DNA of 36,618 bases from Clostridia bacterium (GCA_017430945.1 JAFRMB010000029.1:1-36618), one strand, 5' to 3'. Shown: positions 16,113-24,210, counted from the first letter of the stretch. The notes: a model not told the origin generated them from the letters alone. Translations and numbers: made by a program.

Positions 16113-17879
16113 TCAGTTGAAGCCCTTTCGGGGAGCGTAGGAGGTGTGCAGCAGCTTGTGGCTCAGATGGGAATTGGGCTCGCCCAGGAACTTCTCATAG
16201 AGCTCGATGATCTGCGGATTGTTGTGGCTCTGACGGATCACCTGGCGTTCGTCCTCGGAGTAGAGGGCCTTGGCGCGCTTCTCCTTGTAGGTGTCCAGGA
16301 TATCGTCGTCCTCGTTGGGCAGGAGTGCGGGCCGCACATAGGGCTGACCGCCGCCGTTGATGCAGCCGCCGGGGCAGCCCATGATCTCGATGAACTGGTA
16401 CTTGGACTTGCCTGCGCGGATCTCATCGAGCAGCACCTTGGCGGACTTCATGCCGGAGGCGATGGCCACGCTGACGGACATGCCGTTGATGTCGATGGTG
16501 GCCTCGCGGATGCCCGCTTCGTGGCCGCGCACGGCAGTCAGCTCGATGGGATCGTGCTCTTTGCCGGTCAGCTTGAAGTAGACGGTGCGCAGGGCAGCTT
16601 CCATGACGCCGCCGGTGACGCCGAAGATGACGCCGGCACCGGTGTAATCGCCCATGATGTCCTGATCCCAGTCTTCATCGGGCAGGCGGGGGAACAGAAT
16701 GCCGTTGCGCTTGATCATGCGGGCAAGCTCGCGGGTCGTGATGACGGCGTCGACATCCGGGATGCCGTCGACCTTCTCCTGCTCGCGCTCCTTCTCGACC
16801 TTCTTGGCGACGCAGGGCATGACGGAGACCACGAAGATGTCCTTCGGGTCGATGCCGTTCTGCTGTGCCCACCAGGACTTGATGATTGCGCCCTGCATCT
16901 GATGCGGGCTCTTGCAGCTGGACAGATGGGGCAGCAGATCGGGATAGCAGCACTCGGCGTAGTTGATCCAGCCGGGAGAGCAGGAGGTGATCATCGGCAG
17001 CACGCCGCCCTCGGTGATGCGGTGCAGCAGCTCCGTGCCTTCCTCCATGATGGTCAGGTCGGCGCCGAAGTTCACGTCGTACACGCGCTCGAAGCCGAGA
17101 CGGCGCATCGCAGCGGCCATCTTGCCGGTGACGGGGGTGCCGATCGGATAGCCGAACTCCTCGCCCAGCGCCGCGCGCACAGCGGGGGCCGCCTGCGCGA
17201 TGACGTGTTTGCCGGCCTTGAAAGCGGCGTCGATCTTGTCGATCTCGGAATGCTCCATCAGAGCGCCGGTGGGGCAGACGTTCACGCACTGACCGCACTG
17301 GATGCAGGGGGAGTTGACGAAGCTGCGGTTCTCCGCGGGCGCGACGATGACGTTGAAGCCGCGGTTCTCGAAGCCGAGGATGCCCAGACCGTGCGCGTTC
17401 TTGCAGCGCTCGACGCAGCGGCCGCACAGGATGCACTTGGAGGTATCGCGGGTCAGCGCGGGCGCGAGCTGGTCGATGTAGCGCTCGGAGTACGCGCCTG
17501 CAAAGGCGTCATCCCGCGCGCCGGTCAGCTGAGCCACATACAGCAGCTCGCACTGGCCGTTCTTGTCGCACTGCTGGCAGTTCTTGTTGTGGTTGGAGAG
17601 CAGCAGCTCGACGCTGCGGCGGCGTGCTTCGATGGCCGCGGGAGAGCCGATGCGGATCTCCATGCCTTCAGATACGGGGTACACGCAGGCCGCCACAAGG
17701 CCGCGGGCGCCGGTGGCCTCCACCAGACAGACGCGGCAGGAACCCTGGTTGCACTCGCCGTGGTTGAACGTACACAGGGAAGGGATCTCATAGCCGCAGG
17801 ACTTGGCAGCCTCCAGGATGGTCTGGCCGGCTTCGACCTGATAGGGAATCCCCTCAATTTTGATATTGATCTTTGCCAT
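16113..17879 (-). CDS. hndD: NAD(H)-linked [FeFe] hydrogenase catalytic subunit (HndD/HydA type)
   Basis: A 588-residue catalytic subunit that makes or oxidises H2 at an H-cluster. Order: a NuoG-like [2Fe-2S] domain (C36, C48, C51, C65), a His-Cys [4Fe-4S] site (H97, C101, C104, C110), two ferredoxin clusters (C149-C159 and C192-C202), the H-cluster domain, and a C-terminal small-subunit domain. H-cluster motifs are TSCSPGW (C300), MPCVAKKVE (C356, with K359 and E362) and the C502/C506 motif MGCPGGC. The second Cys of the usual TSCCP motif is Ser301 here, the position of the proton-relay cysteine in well-studied enzymes. The start ATG is 15 bases after the upstream gene stop. It forms a complex with the next two subunits. 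Confidence 0.94.
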   Translation of the reverse strand: MAKINIKIEGIPYQVEAGQTILEAAKSCGYEIPSLCTFNHGECNQGSCRVCLVEATGARGLVAACVYPVSEGMEIRIGSPAAIEARRRSVELLLSNHNKNCQQCDKNGQCELLYVAQLTGARDDAFAGAYSERYIDQLAPALTRDTSKCILCGRCVERCKNAHGLGILGFENRGFNVIVAPAENRSFVNSPCIQCGQCVNVCPTGALMEHSEIDKIDAAFKAGKHVIAQAAPAVRAALGEEFGYPIGTPVTGKMAAAMRRLGFERVYDVNFGADLTIMEEGTELLHRITEGGVLPMITSCSPGWINYAECCYPDLLPHLSSCKSPHQMQGAIIKSWWAQQNGIDPKDIFVVSVMPCVAKKVEKEREQEKVDGIPDVDAVITTRELARMIKRNGILFPRLPDEDWDQDIMGDYTGAGVIFGVTGGVMEAALRTVYFKLTGKEHDPIELTAVRGHEAGIREATIDINGMSVSVAIASGMKSAKVLLDEIRAGKSKYQFIEIMGCPGGCINGGGQPYVRPALLPNEDDDILDTYKEKRAKALYSEDERQVIRQSHNNPQIIELYEKFLGEPNSHLSHKLLHTSYAPRKGFN

Positions 17880-17894
17880 AGCTCATTCTCCTGT

Positions 17895-19778
17895 CTATCT
17901 CTTCTCGATGGCGTTCTTCTTGCAGGTGCTGATGCATGCGCCGCACTTGACGCACTTGGAGGCGTCGATGGCGAACGAGGCCAGCTTGTGGCCGGGCGCG
18001 ATGTAGTCCGTGCGGGTGATGCAGCTCGTCGGGCAGCCCTTGGCGCACAGGCCGCAGCCGATGCACTTGTCGGGATCGATGTGATACTCCATCAGCTTCT
18101 TGCACACGTGGGCGGGGCACTTCTTGTCCACGATATGGGCAAGATACTCGTCCTTGAAGTGTGAAAGGGTAGAGGTGATGGGGTTGGCAGCGGTCTGGCC
18201 CAGAGCGCACAGGGAGTTGGCCTTCACGGTCTTGCTCAGCTCATCCAGGTCTTCCAGGTCCTGCATGGTGCCACGGCCTTCGGTGATCCGGGTCAGGATC
18301 TCGAGCATACGCTTGGTGCCGATACGGCAGGGAGAGCACTTGCCGCAGGATTCGTCGCAGATGAACTCCATATAGAACTTCGCGACGTCGACCATGCAGT
18401 TGTCCTCGTCCATGACGATGGCGCCGCCGGAGCCCATCATGGAGCCCTTGGCTACCAGGTTGTCGAAATCGATGGGCTCGTCCAGGAATTCGGTGGTCAG
18501 ACAGCCGCCGGAGGGGCCGCCGGTCTGGATGGCCTTGAACTTCTTGCCGCCGGGGATGCCGCCGCCGATGTCGTAGATCAGCTCGCGCAGCGTGGTGCCC
18601 ATCGGCACCTCGACGAGGCCGACGTTGTTGACCTTGCCGCCCAGCGCGAACACCTTGGTGCCCTTGGAGCGCTCGGTGCCCACGGATGCGAAGCTCTCGG
18701 CGCCCTCGCGCAGAATGAAGGGGATGCAGGCCAGCGTCTCAACGTTGTTGATGATGGTGGGCTTGCCCCAGAGGCCCTTCACGGCCGGGAACGGCGGGCG
18801 GGGACGCGGCATGCCGCGCTTGCCCTCGATGGAGTTCAGGAGCGCAGTTTCCTCGCCGCAGACGAAAGCGCCGGCGCCGAGGCGCAGATGGCAGTCAAAG
18901 CTGAAGCCGGTACCAAGGATGTTCTCGCCCAGCAGACCCAGCTCCTTGGCCTGACGGATGGCGATGCGCAGGCGGTTGACAGCGATCGGATACTCCGCGC
19001 GCACGTAGAAATAGCCGTTCTGCGCGCCGATGGCGTAACCGGCGATCATCATGCCTTCGATCACGGCGAGGGGATTGCCCTCCAGGATGGAGCGGTCCAT
19101 GAACGCGCCGGGGTCACCCTCGTCACCGTTGCAGACCACATACTTTTCTTCGCTCTGGGAATTGTAGGCGAACTGCCATTTGCGGCCGGTGGGGAAGCCC
19201 GCGCCGCCGCGGCCGCGGATGCCGGAGGCCAGCACCTCGTCGATCACCTTCTGGCGATCCATGGAAAGCGCCCGCTTCAGGCCCTGGAAAGCGCCCATGC
19301 CCAGCGCCTCTTCGATGTTCTCGGGATCGATGACACCGCAGCCGTGCAGCGCGACGCGCCGCTGCTTTTTGTAGAAGTTGATGTCGTCCTGCTTCTTGAC
19401 CTTCTCGCCGGTGGCGGGGTCTTCATACAGCAGCCGATCCACCACGACGCCGCCCAGGATGTCCGTTTCGACGATCTCCTCGACGTCAGTGATCTTCACC
19501 AGCCTGTACAGGGTATCCTCAGGATAGATCTTAACGAAAGGACCCTGGGAACAGAAACCGAAGCAGCCCACCTGATTGACGGTGGCCTTGTCCTCCGCGC
19601 CCTTCTCCTTGAGCACCTCGACGAAGCGCTCGCGGATCTCGGCGGAGTTGTTCGAGAGGCAGCCCGTGCCGCCGCAGAGCACGATGTGCCGCTTGCCGTC
19701 TGCACCGGCGATCTTGTCGTCCAGACACTTGGTGCACGCGGTGATTTTATCGTTCAGCTTGTCAACACTGTTAATCAT
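17895..19778 (-). CDS. hndC: Hydrogenase NADH-binding flavoprotein subunit (HndC/HydB, NuoF-like)
   Basis: A 627-residue subunit homologous to NuoF of complex I, carrying FMN and the NAD(H) site of a soluble bifurcating-type hydrogenase. An N-terminal thioredoxin-like [2Fe-2S] domain has C35, C40, C72 and C76. The NuoF core shows GRGGAGFPTGRKW (FMN and NADH binding) and GDEGDPGAFMDR. ESCGKCSPCR holds a [4Fe-4S] cluster. Two further [4Fe-4S] motifs end the protein (CIGCGLCAKGC and CVKCGACISTC), as in HydB of Thermotoga. Fifteen bases separate its start from the upstream hndA stop. The separate HndB gene known from four-subunit enzymes is absent; its thioredoxin-like domain is present here as the N-terminus. 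Confidence 0.95.
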   Translation of the reverse strand: MINSVDKLNDKITACTKCLDDKIAGADGKRHIVLCGGTGCLSNNSAEIRERFVEVLKEKGAEDKATVNQVGCFGFCSQGPFVKIYPEDTLYRLVKITDVEEIVETDILGGVVVDRLLYEDPATGEKVKKQDDINFYKKQRRVALHGCGVIDPENIEEALGMGAFQGLKRALSMDRQKVIDEVLASGIRGRGGAGFPTGRKWQFAYNSQSEEKYVVCNGDEGDPGAFMDRSILEGNPLAVIEGMMIAGYAIGAQNGYFYVRAEYPIAVNRLRIAIRQAKELGLLGENILGTGFSFDCHLRLGAGAFVCGEETALLNSIEGKRGMPRPRPPFPAVKGLWGKPTIINNVETLACIPFILREGAESFASVGTERSKGTKVFALGGKVNNVGLVEVPMGTTLRELIYDIGGGIPGGKKFKAIQTGGPSGGCLTTEFLDEPIDFDNLVAKGSMMGSGGAIVMDEDNCMVDVAKFYMEFICDESCGKCSPCRIGTKRMLEILTRITEGRGTMQDLEDLDELSKTVKANSLCALGQTAANPITSTLSHFKDEYLAHIVDKKCPAHVCKKLMEYHIDPDKCIGCGLCAKGCPTSCITRTDYIAPGHKLASFAIDASKCVKCGACISTCKKNAIEKR

Positions 19779-19793
19779 GCCGTCACACCCTCC

Positions 19794-20276
19794 TTACTTA
19801 GCCATCTCATAGTACTGGTCGATGACCTCGGGAACCTTGCCGGGCGTCATCTTGGGATACACCTTGCCGTTGATGCTTACCGCCGGGGCGATGCCGCAGG
19901 CACCGATGCAGCGAAGGGCATCCAGCGTGAACATTCCGTCCGGGGTGGTCTGACCGGGCTTGATCTTCAGGATCTCAGAGAACTTGTCGATCACGTTCTG
20001 CGCGCCCTTGACGTAGCACGCCGTGCCGAGACAGCAGCCGATCACATACTTGCCCTTCGGGGTCAGAGAGAAGAACGAATAGAAGGTTACCACGCCGTAG
20101 ATCTCCGCTACGGAAATGCCGGTCTCCTCGGATACGATCTCCTGGACCTCCAGCGGGATATAACCGTACTCATTCTGTATGTCACTCAGAATCATCATCA
20201 GCGGCGTCTTCTCGTCCTTGTAGCGACCGCAGATCTCTCGAATCATCGCGACAGCTTCAGCCTTCAAGCCTCCCAT
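19794..20276 (-). CDS. hndA: Hydrogenase [2Fe-2S] subunit (HndA/HydC, NuoE-like)
   Basis: A 160-residue NuoE-type thioredoxin-fold subunit that passes electrons between the flavoprotein and the catalytic subunit. The [2Fe-2S] ligands are C82 and C87 (CLGTAC) and C123 and C127 (CIGAC), in the family spacing. The N-terminal helical part (LMMILSDIQNEYGYIP) is typical. The start is ATG 20276 after GGAGGAG; an in-frame extension to 20336 covers the leader and promoter and is not used. It is the first gene of the three-gene hnd operon, with hndC 15 bases downstream. Confidence 0.94.
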   Translation of the reverse strand: MGGLKAEAVAMIREICGRYKDEKTPLMMILSDIQNEYGYIPLEVQEIVSEETGISVAEIYGVVTFYSFFSLTPKGKYVIGCCLGTACYVKGAQNVIDKFSEILKIKPGQTTPDGMFTLDALRCIGACGIAPAVSINGKVYPKMTPGKVPEVIDQYYEMAK

Positions 20277-20335
20277 ATAAATCTCCTCCGTTCTATAACT
20301 GTTGATGATCTGGCATAGCGTGCATGATGACCACA

Positions 20336-20344
20336 ACTATAGCA
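20336..20344 (-). promoter_or_regulatory. Probable extended -10 promoter of the hydrogenase operon
   Basis: TGC-TATAGT on the minus strand, 60 bases before hndA, without a clear -35. A second possible extended -10 (TGTTATCAT) lies further upstream near 20371-20379. Confidence 0.45.
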
Positions 20345-20402
20345 CAATACACCACAGTATTTACGTACATGATAACACAAAACGCGATGATTGGACAGGG
20401 AT

Positions 20403-20452
20403 TTGGTTAAAATTAATAATCTTTTTAGAAACGGTTAGGTATATATAACCAA
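20403..20452. promoter_or_regulatory. Cluster of GGTTA / TAACC motifs upstream of the hydrogenase operon
   Basis: TTGGTTA at 20403-20409 and TAACCAA at 20446-20452 form an inverted pair, and a further GGTTA at 20433-20437 makes a tight palindrome with TAACC. They sit 60-110 bases upstream of the putative hnd promoter in an AT-rich patch. A regulator site is possible; it does not match the Rex consensus. Confidence 0.35.
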
Positions 20453-20504
20453 AATGTGGGATCATGGCGTTCGACGATACGAAACGAAGGGCGGGAGGAG
20501 GCGT

Positions 20505-20557
20505 AAAAAAGCGCCACCGGCACTGCCATACCAAGTGTATGACCGTGCCGGCGGCGC
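20505..20557 (-). terminator. Terminator of the response regulator gene
   Basis: A 13-bp stem (20511-20523 / 20545-20557, one G-U pair) with an additional inner CATAC / GTATG stem. On the minus strand it is followed by TTTTTT. It lies 20 bases beyond the stop. Confidence 0.88.
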
Positions 20558-20576
20558 GCCAAAGCCGGGCGCCCCG

Positions 20577-21284
20577 TCATACGACGCAGGGTTCTTTTGC
20601 CCTGGGGACCTGCAGCCTGTAGCCGACGCCGCGGATGGTCTGGATGTAGTCGTAGTCCTCGCCGAGCTTCATGCGGATGTGGCGGATGTGGACGTCCACC
20701 GTGCGCGTCTCGCCGTAGAATTCATAGCCCCACACGCGGTCCAGTATGAAGTCGCGGGTCTGGACCCTGCCGTTGGCCTGAGCCAGCAGCTTGAGCAGTT
20801 CGAATTCCTTGAGCGTCAGGTGCAGCGGATCTCCGTTCCGGCTGGCTTCGTAGGTGTCGGTATCGATGACCAGGTTGCCCACATGCAAACGCGTGGGCTC
20901 CGGTCCCTTGGATGTGCGCCGCAGCAGCGCCTTGATGCGGGCCATGAGCTCCGGGACCGAGAACGGCTTGGTGACATAGTCGTCCGCGCCCATCTCAAGG
21001 GCGATGACCTTATCCACATCTTCGCCCTTTGCGGAGAGCATGATGATGGGGATCGATGCAGTCGCGGGCGAGGACTTCAGGCGCCGACAGACCTCGCTGC
21101 CGTCGATGTCCGGCAGCATGAGATCCAGCAGGACCAGGTTGGGATGCTGCGCACCGGCAACCGCGATGGCCTGTTCGCCGTCGCTGGCCGTGATCGCATT
21201 GAAACCGGAGGCAGCCAGGTTGAATTCGAGCAGTTCCAGGATGTTGGGCTCGTCGTCTACCGCGAGGATCAACGGCTTCGGCAT
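20577..21284 (-). CDS. OmpR/PhoB-family response regulator (orphan)
   Basis: A 235-residue two-domain regulator. The receiver domain (residues 1-120) has the acidic pair DDE at 10-12, the phospho-acceptor Asp in LLDLMLPDIDG, the LSAKG switch and Lys in TKPFS. The winged-helix DNA-binding domain (about 133-228) shows LTLKEFELLKLL, the recognition segment TVDVHIRHIRMKLG and the wing GVGYRL. No histidine kinase gene is adjacent on either side. The ATG at 21284 follows AAGGAGC. Similarity to PhoB and other OmpR-type regulators is clear; the signal and target genes cannot be read from the sequence. Confidence 0.93.
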   Translation of the reverse strand: MPKPLILAVDDEPNILELLEFNLAASGFNAITASDGEQAIAVAGAQHPNLVLLDLMLPDIDGSEVCRRLKSSPATASIPIIMLSAKGEDVDKVIALEMGADDYVTKPFSVPELMARIKALLRRTSKGPEPTRLHVGNLVIDTDTYEASRNGDPLHLTLKEFELLKLLAQANGRVQTRDFILDRVWGYEFYGETRTVDVHIRHIRMKLGEDYDYIQTIRGVGYRLQVPRAKEPCVV

Positions 21285-21775
21285 AGAATCAGCTCCTTAT
21301 CCTATTTTTACCTCGAAACCCCGCTTTGCTGCGTGCCCCGGATCGCGTTCGTCTGCCTGAACGGCGGTATTCGATGACGGGGAGGGACTGAAAACGACTT
21401 TTCGAAGCTGTGGTCGCAGGTGAACGGAGAGAGAGTGGCCAGAGCAGGGCATCGGTTCGGCTGTGCAGAGGGACAAAGTGGGAAACAGCGGTGCATCCTG
21501 AAGAACGGAACGCCGGCACTGGTCTTCGAAGGACGGGTCGTTCGCTTAACGGACAGAAGCAGAGGGCTCGGGCATTCCATCCTGGGCATCTCTGCTGACT
21601 TACGGTGATGTGGTAAAGCAATAACAATCGTTTATGCTGACCAATGATTTGATTTACTGCCTGCGATCGATCAGAGTATTGTCAGTCGTGAAAGCGATCG
21701 GAGAAGTCGTTCGTCGGGACGGCAAAATCAGATCAAGAGGGCATTTGCAAAGGTCGAAAGGAAATATGTAATGTT

Positions 21776-21804
21776 ATTATATAATAAAATAGGACGTATT
21801 TCAA
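21776..21804 (-). promoter_or_regulatory. Near-consensus leftward promoter far upstream of the response regulator
   Basis: On the minus strand, TTGAAA, 17-bp spacer and perfect TATAAT. The -10 overlaps a 14-bp palindrome at 21774-21787. Its start point near 21769 would be about 485 bases from the regulator ATG. Confidence 0.7.
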
Positions 21805-21856
21805 GGGATAAACAGGCTTTATATGAAATATAAATAATTATAATAAGTACATCACA

Positions 21857-21872
21857 GATGATTTGAATCATC
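21857..21872. promoter_or_regulatory. Palindrome upstream of the 21776 promoter
   Basis: GATGATT-TG-AATCATC, a perfect 7-bp inverted repeat, about 53 bases upstream of the -35. It is a possible operator; no matching regulator is recognised. Confidence 0.35.
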
Positions 21873-21938
21873 CCGTCCTACAGACCGGATGCATGATCCG
21901 ATGCAGACCGACGGGCGCGTTCAAAGGACAAAAAGAAT

Positions 21939-21965
21939 CGGAGCATCGCAAAAGTGCGTGCTCCG
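21939..21965 (-). terminator. Terminator of the PH-like membrane protein gene
   Basis: A hairpin with arms CGGAGCATCGCA and TGCGTGCTCCG (one bulged T) and a 4-nt loop; on the minus strand it is followed by ATTCTTTTTG. It starts 22 bases beyond the stop. Confidence 0.8.
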
Positions 21966-21986
21966 CTGATCGTGTGCGGGAAGGCG

Positions 21987-22457
21987 TCAACGGTGGACGG
22001 CCAGCGCCTCATCCAAAGCAGCCTTGATCTTCAGGGTCTTCGCTTCCGACCCGGCATTGAAGGCAAAAACTCCGTCGTCCGTCCTGACCATGACACAGCT
22101 TTGTACCTTTGGGTCGACGCACAGACGGTATGTCTGCCATTCCGCGTTACGCCAGGTACCGCTCCAGCATCGCGGCTTCTGCGTGCCGTGGGCGCAGGTG
22201 CCGTAGTCGGGCCCGGTGTAGAGCGCGACAGAGCGGATGTCTGCATACGCCACCGAGGTGACGCTGTGATCCGGTGCAGTGACAGCGAGCGCCGCATCGT
22301 CGAGTTCAAACCGGATGCCGCCTCGGCCCAGGTGCTGTGCCATGATCAGAGACAGGATCAACAGGATCACTGCGATCGCCGAGGGTATGAGCCAGTTGCG
22401 GTGGTGCTTCTGTACGGGTCTTCTGGAATAGGTGCCGAATCTGCTGCTTGCCTGCAT
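21987..22457 (-). CDS. Small membrane protein with a PH-like extracytoplasmic domain
   Basis: A 156-residue protein with one transmembrane segment at about residues 24-40 (WLIPSAIAVILLILSLIMA), preceded by basic residues, so the C-terminal part should be outside. That part (about 50-156) is beta-rich and includes FELDDAALAV, the YADIRSVALY turn and a final helix KTLKIKAALDEAL. This is the pattern of bacterial PH-like domains in small membrane proteins. Start ATG 22457 follows GAGGA by six bases; an upstream in-frame ATG at 22496 lacks a ribosome site. It is monocistronic, with its own promoter and terminator. No function is known. Confidence 0.65.
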   Translation of the reverse strand: MQASSRFGTYSRRPVQKHHRNWLIPSAIAVILLILSLIMAQHLGRGGIRFELDDAALAVTAPDHSVTSVAYADIRSVALYTGPDYGTCAHGTQKPRCWSGTWRNAEWQTYRLCVDPKVQSCVMVRTDDGVFAFNAGSEAKTLKIKAALDEALAVHR

Positions 22458-22514
22458 ATCCTGTCCTCGCGCATTCTGTCCGGGATCGCAGTCCATTCGA
22501 AGGGCTGCCCGACC

Positions 22515-22543
22515 ATTCTATCACAACAGCCGACCGGTGTACA
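22515..22543 (-). promoter_or_regulatory. Promoter of the PH-like membrane protein gene
   Basis: On the minus strand, TGTACA, 17-bp spacer and TAGAAT with an upstream TGA (extended -10), 57 bases before the ATG. Confidence 0.55.
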
Positions 22544-22860
22544 GCGTTCGGGGGTCATTGTCAGTGAAAAGTCGAATTGGGCAGAGATTGGATGGGCAGG
22601 TTACGTGGCGGCAGGTCAAAAACACGTCGAAACAGGGGCGTCCTATGGTAGGGCATCGGCCCGCGGCCGGTTTCGCAGTGAGGATCTGCGGGTGGATGAC
22701 CGCGAAGGCGCAGCGGTGCCTTTAGTTGACCTGTGCATTTGCGAGCATCGGCGATGGACAGGACCGACAGGACCGTCGGCGTCGCGCCTGAGCCGTTCGG
22801 CGATCCGGGGCGTGAGGGGAAGTGTTGCTGTAACGTACAGGGCGCAGGCGTGGGCGCCGT
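22544..22860. other. Gap without a recognisable gene
   Basis: About 320 bases of GC-rich sequence between the esterase stop and the PH-like protein promoter. I see no coding frame with a ribosome site, no strong terminator for the esterase and no RNA motif. Confidence 0.5.
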
Positions 22861-24141
22861 TTACACCGCGCGCTTGCGATGCGCCGCACACCACTCGTAA
22901 AGCGTGACAGGATCACCGCCGCGCGTGACGGGCCGGCCGTCGATATCTGTCCTGCAGAGATCGAGAAGCGCATACACCCACGCAAAATGGCCCATGTAGT
23001 GTGCGCCGCAGTCGGGATCGACGATCTCGTCGTACAGGGAAAAGTGGACATCCTCAGAGCCGGCATGCTTCAATCGCTCATGGATCGGCAGGGATGTCGT
23101 CCGGATGTCCACGATGGGATCCGAGGCGCAGTGCACGAACCAGAGCGGCATGTGTCCAAGCCGTCGGATGTCGTCGTCGACCAGCCAGTCGTTTTCGAAT
23201 GCCGCGCAGACCGGGAAGGCGGCGGCAAACCACTCCGGGTGATCCAGACAGAGGCGGAGGGTCATGTAGCCGCCGTTGGAGCAGCCGCCGACATAGATCC
23301 TCTGCAGGTCGACATTGGGGTGGCGGTCACAATAAACCTCGAGCAGCGCCATGACAGCGTCTGTATAGATGCTTCGCCCGTCGCGGCTGACGTGCGCGGG
23401 ACTGCCGTCGTCCAGCCACCAGGTCGGACACTGAGGCAGCAGTACATGCGCGCCGCCGAATTTCGATTGGACCGATGGGCTCAGAAAATGCGTGACGCGC
23501 ATGCTGCCCAAGAGAAAGCCGGGATCTGTGCCGCCGCTGCCGGCACCGTGGAGCCACAGCAGCAGGGGATGGGCGCGATCGTCGTCAGGCGCATACCAGG
23601 CATAGGTGAGCGCGTGCGATGCGCCGTCGAAGACACCCGTGGAAAAACCCGCGTCGTCCGGATGGAGGACGGCGCCCGCACGGTTCCAGACCTCGCCGGT
23701 GCGTTCGTTGCGCACTGTATAGGCGCAGTCTGCCCAGCATTTCAATTCTCCCTTGAAGGACTTCGGATCGGTGTAGTAGGGCTGGGCGAGCGCGAGCCTC
23801 GGTCCGACGGTCATCGACAGCGTCGTGAACCGGCCGGCATCGTCGGGAATGCCCTGAGCATCCGAAAGCCAGGCGGCCGTGACGGTGCGGTCGCCTTCAT
23901 CGATCCAGGCGCCGTCCGCATTGCAGCGGACGACGGAGACCGTATAGGCGGCCGCGTCATCGCACTGCGTGGGCAGGACGATCCGATCGTAGCTGCTGCC
24001 CCAGTTGAACACCGACCGTATGAGGGTATAAGGAGCGGCCGGCGCAAGGTCCCGGTAAGTCGCGCGTGTGCGGGGTGCAGCGATGCCGGTAGTCGGATCT
24101 TCTGCGCCGCCTTTGGATGTGCTCCAGTCGTGATGCAGCAT
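22861..24141 (-). CDS. Alpha/beta-hydrolase esterase with a beta-rich N-terminal domain
   Basis: A 426-residue serine hydrolase. The C-terminal half (about 185-400) shows the oxyanion segment HGAGSGG (198-204), the nucleophile Ser288 in GCSNGG, a likely acid at Asp341 or Asp345, and His385 in GHFAW. The order and spacing suit PHB-depolymerase-like or feruloyl-esterase-like enzymes. The first 180 residues are beta-rich, reminiscent of the Ig-like domain in front of some bacterial esterases. There is no signal peptide, so it should be cytoplasmic. Start ATG 24141 is five bases after GGAGG. It is the last gene of the leftward ABC transporter operon, 116 bases after a permease, so it may act on an imported ester. 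The natural substrate is unknown. Confidence 0.8.
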   Translation of the reverse strand: MLHHDWSTSKGGAEDPTTGIAAPRTRATYRDLAPAAPYTLIRSVFNWGSSYDRIVLPTQCDDAAAYTVSVVRCNADGAWIDEGDRTVTAAWLSDAQGIPDDAGRFTTLSMTVGPRLALAQPYYTDPKSFKGELKCWADCAYTVRNERTGEVWNRAGAVLHPDDAGFSTGVFDGASHALTYAWYAPDDDRAHPLLLWLHGAGSGGTDPGFLLGSMRVTHFLSPSVQSKFGGAHVLLPQCPTWWLDDGSPAHVSRDGRSIYTDAVMALLEVYCDRHPNVDLQRIYVGGCSNGGYMTLRLCLDHPEWFAAAFPVCAAFENDWLVDDDIRRLGHMPLWFVHCASDPIVDIRTTSLPIHERLKHAGSEDVHFSLYDEIVDPDCGAHYMGHFAWVYALLDLCRTDIDGRPVTRGGDPVTLYEWCAAHRKRAV

Positions 24142-24164
24142 GTTTGCCTCCATGTGTCCGGATC

Positions 24165-24196
24165 CCTGCCGATCCCCGTCGGATCCGATCGGCAGG
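24165..24196 (-). other. Hairpin just upstream of the esterase start
   Basis: Perfect 10-bp arms CCTGCCGATC / GATCGGCAGG with a 12-nt loop, ending 24 bases before the ATG. It could affect translation or mRNA stability. Confidence 0.4.
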
Positions 24197-24210
24197 ACAT
24201 CGATATGATC

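Larger units (their letters stand above)
21285..21938. other. Long non-coding stretch upstream of the response regulator
   Basis: About 650 bases without a coding sequence I can support; open frames here lack Shine-Dalgarno sites and family features. The part from 21285 to about 21750 is GC-rich like the coding DNA. The part from 21760 to 21860 is strongly AT-rich and contains a near-consensus leftward promoter, so a leader or a separate small RNA of up to about 480 nt may be made here. Confidence 0.5.

Noticed and set aside
15855..18164. A 769-codon open frame on the plus strand opposite hndD
   Set aside because: It is an antisense shadow of the GC-rich hydrogenase genes, with low-complexity Ala/Asp/Leu/Val content and no family features or ribosome site.
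20403..20452. A Rex-type redox operator in front of the hydrogenase operon
   Set aside because: The GGTTA/TAACC elements do not match the TTGTGAA-type half sites expected for Rex.
21289..21627. A 112-codon minus-strand frame upstream of the response regulator
   Set aside because: It starts with TTG, has no Shine-Dalgarno site and has a composition unlike a real protein.
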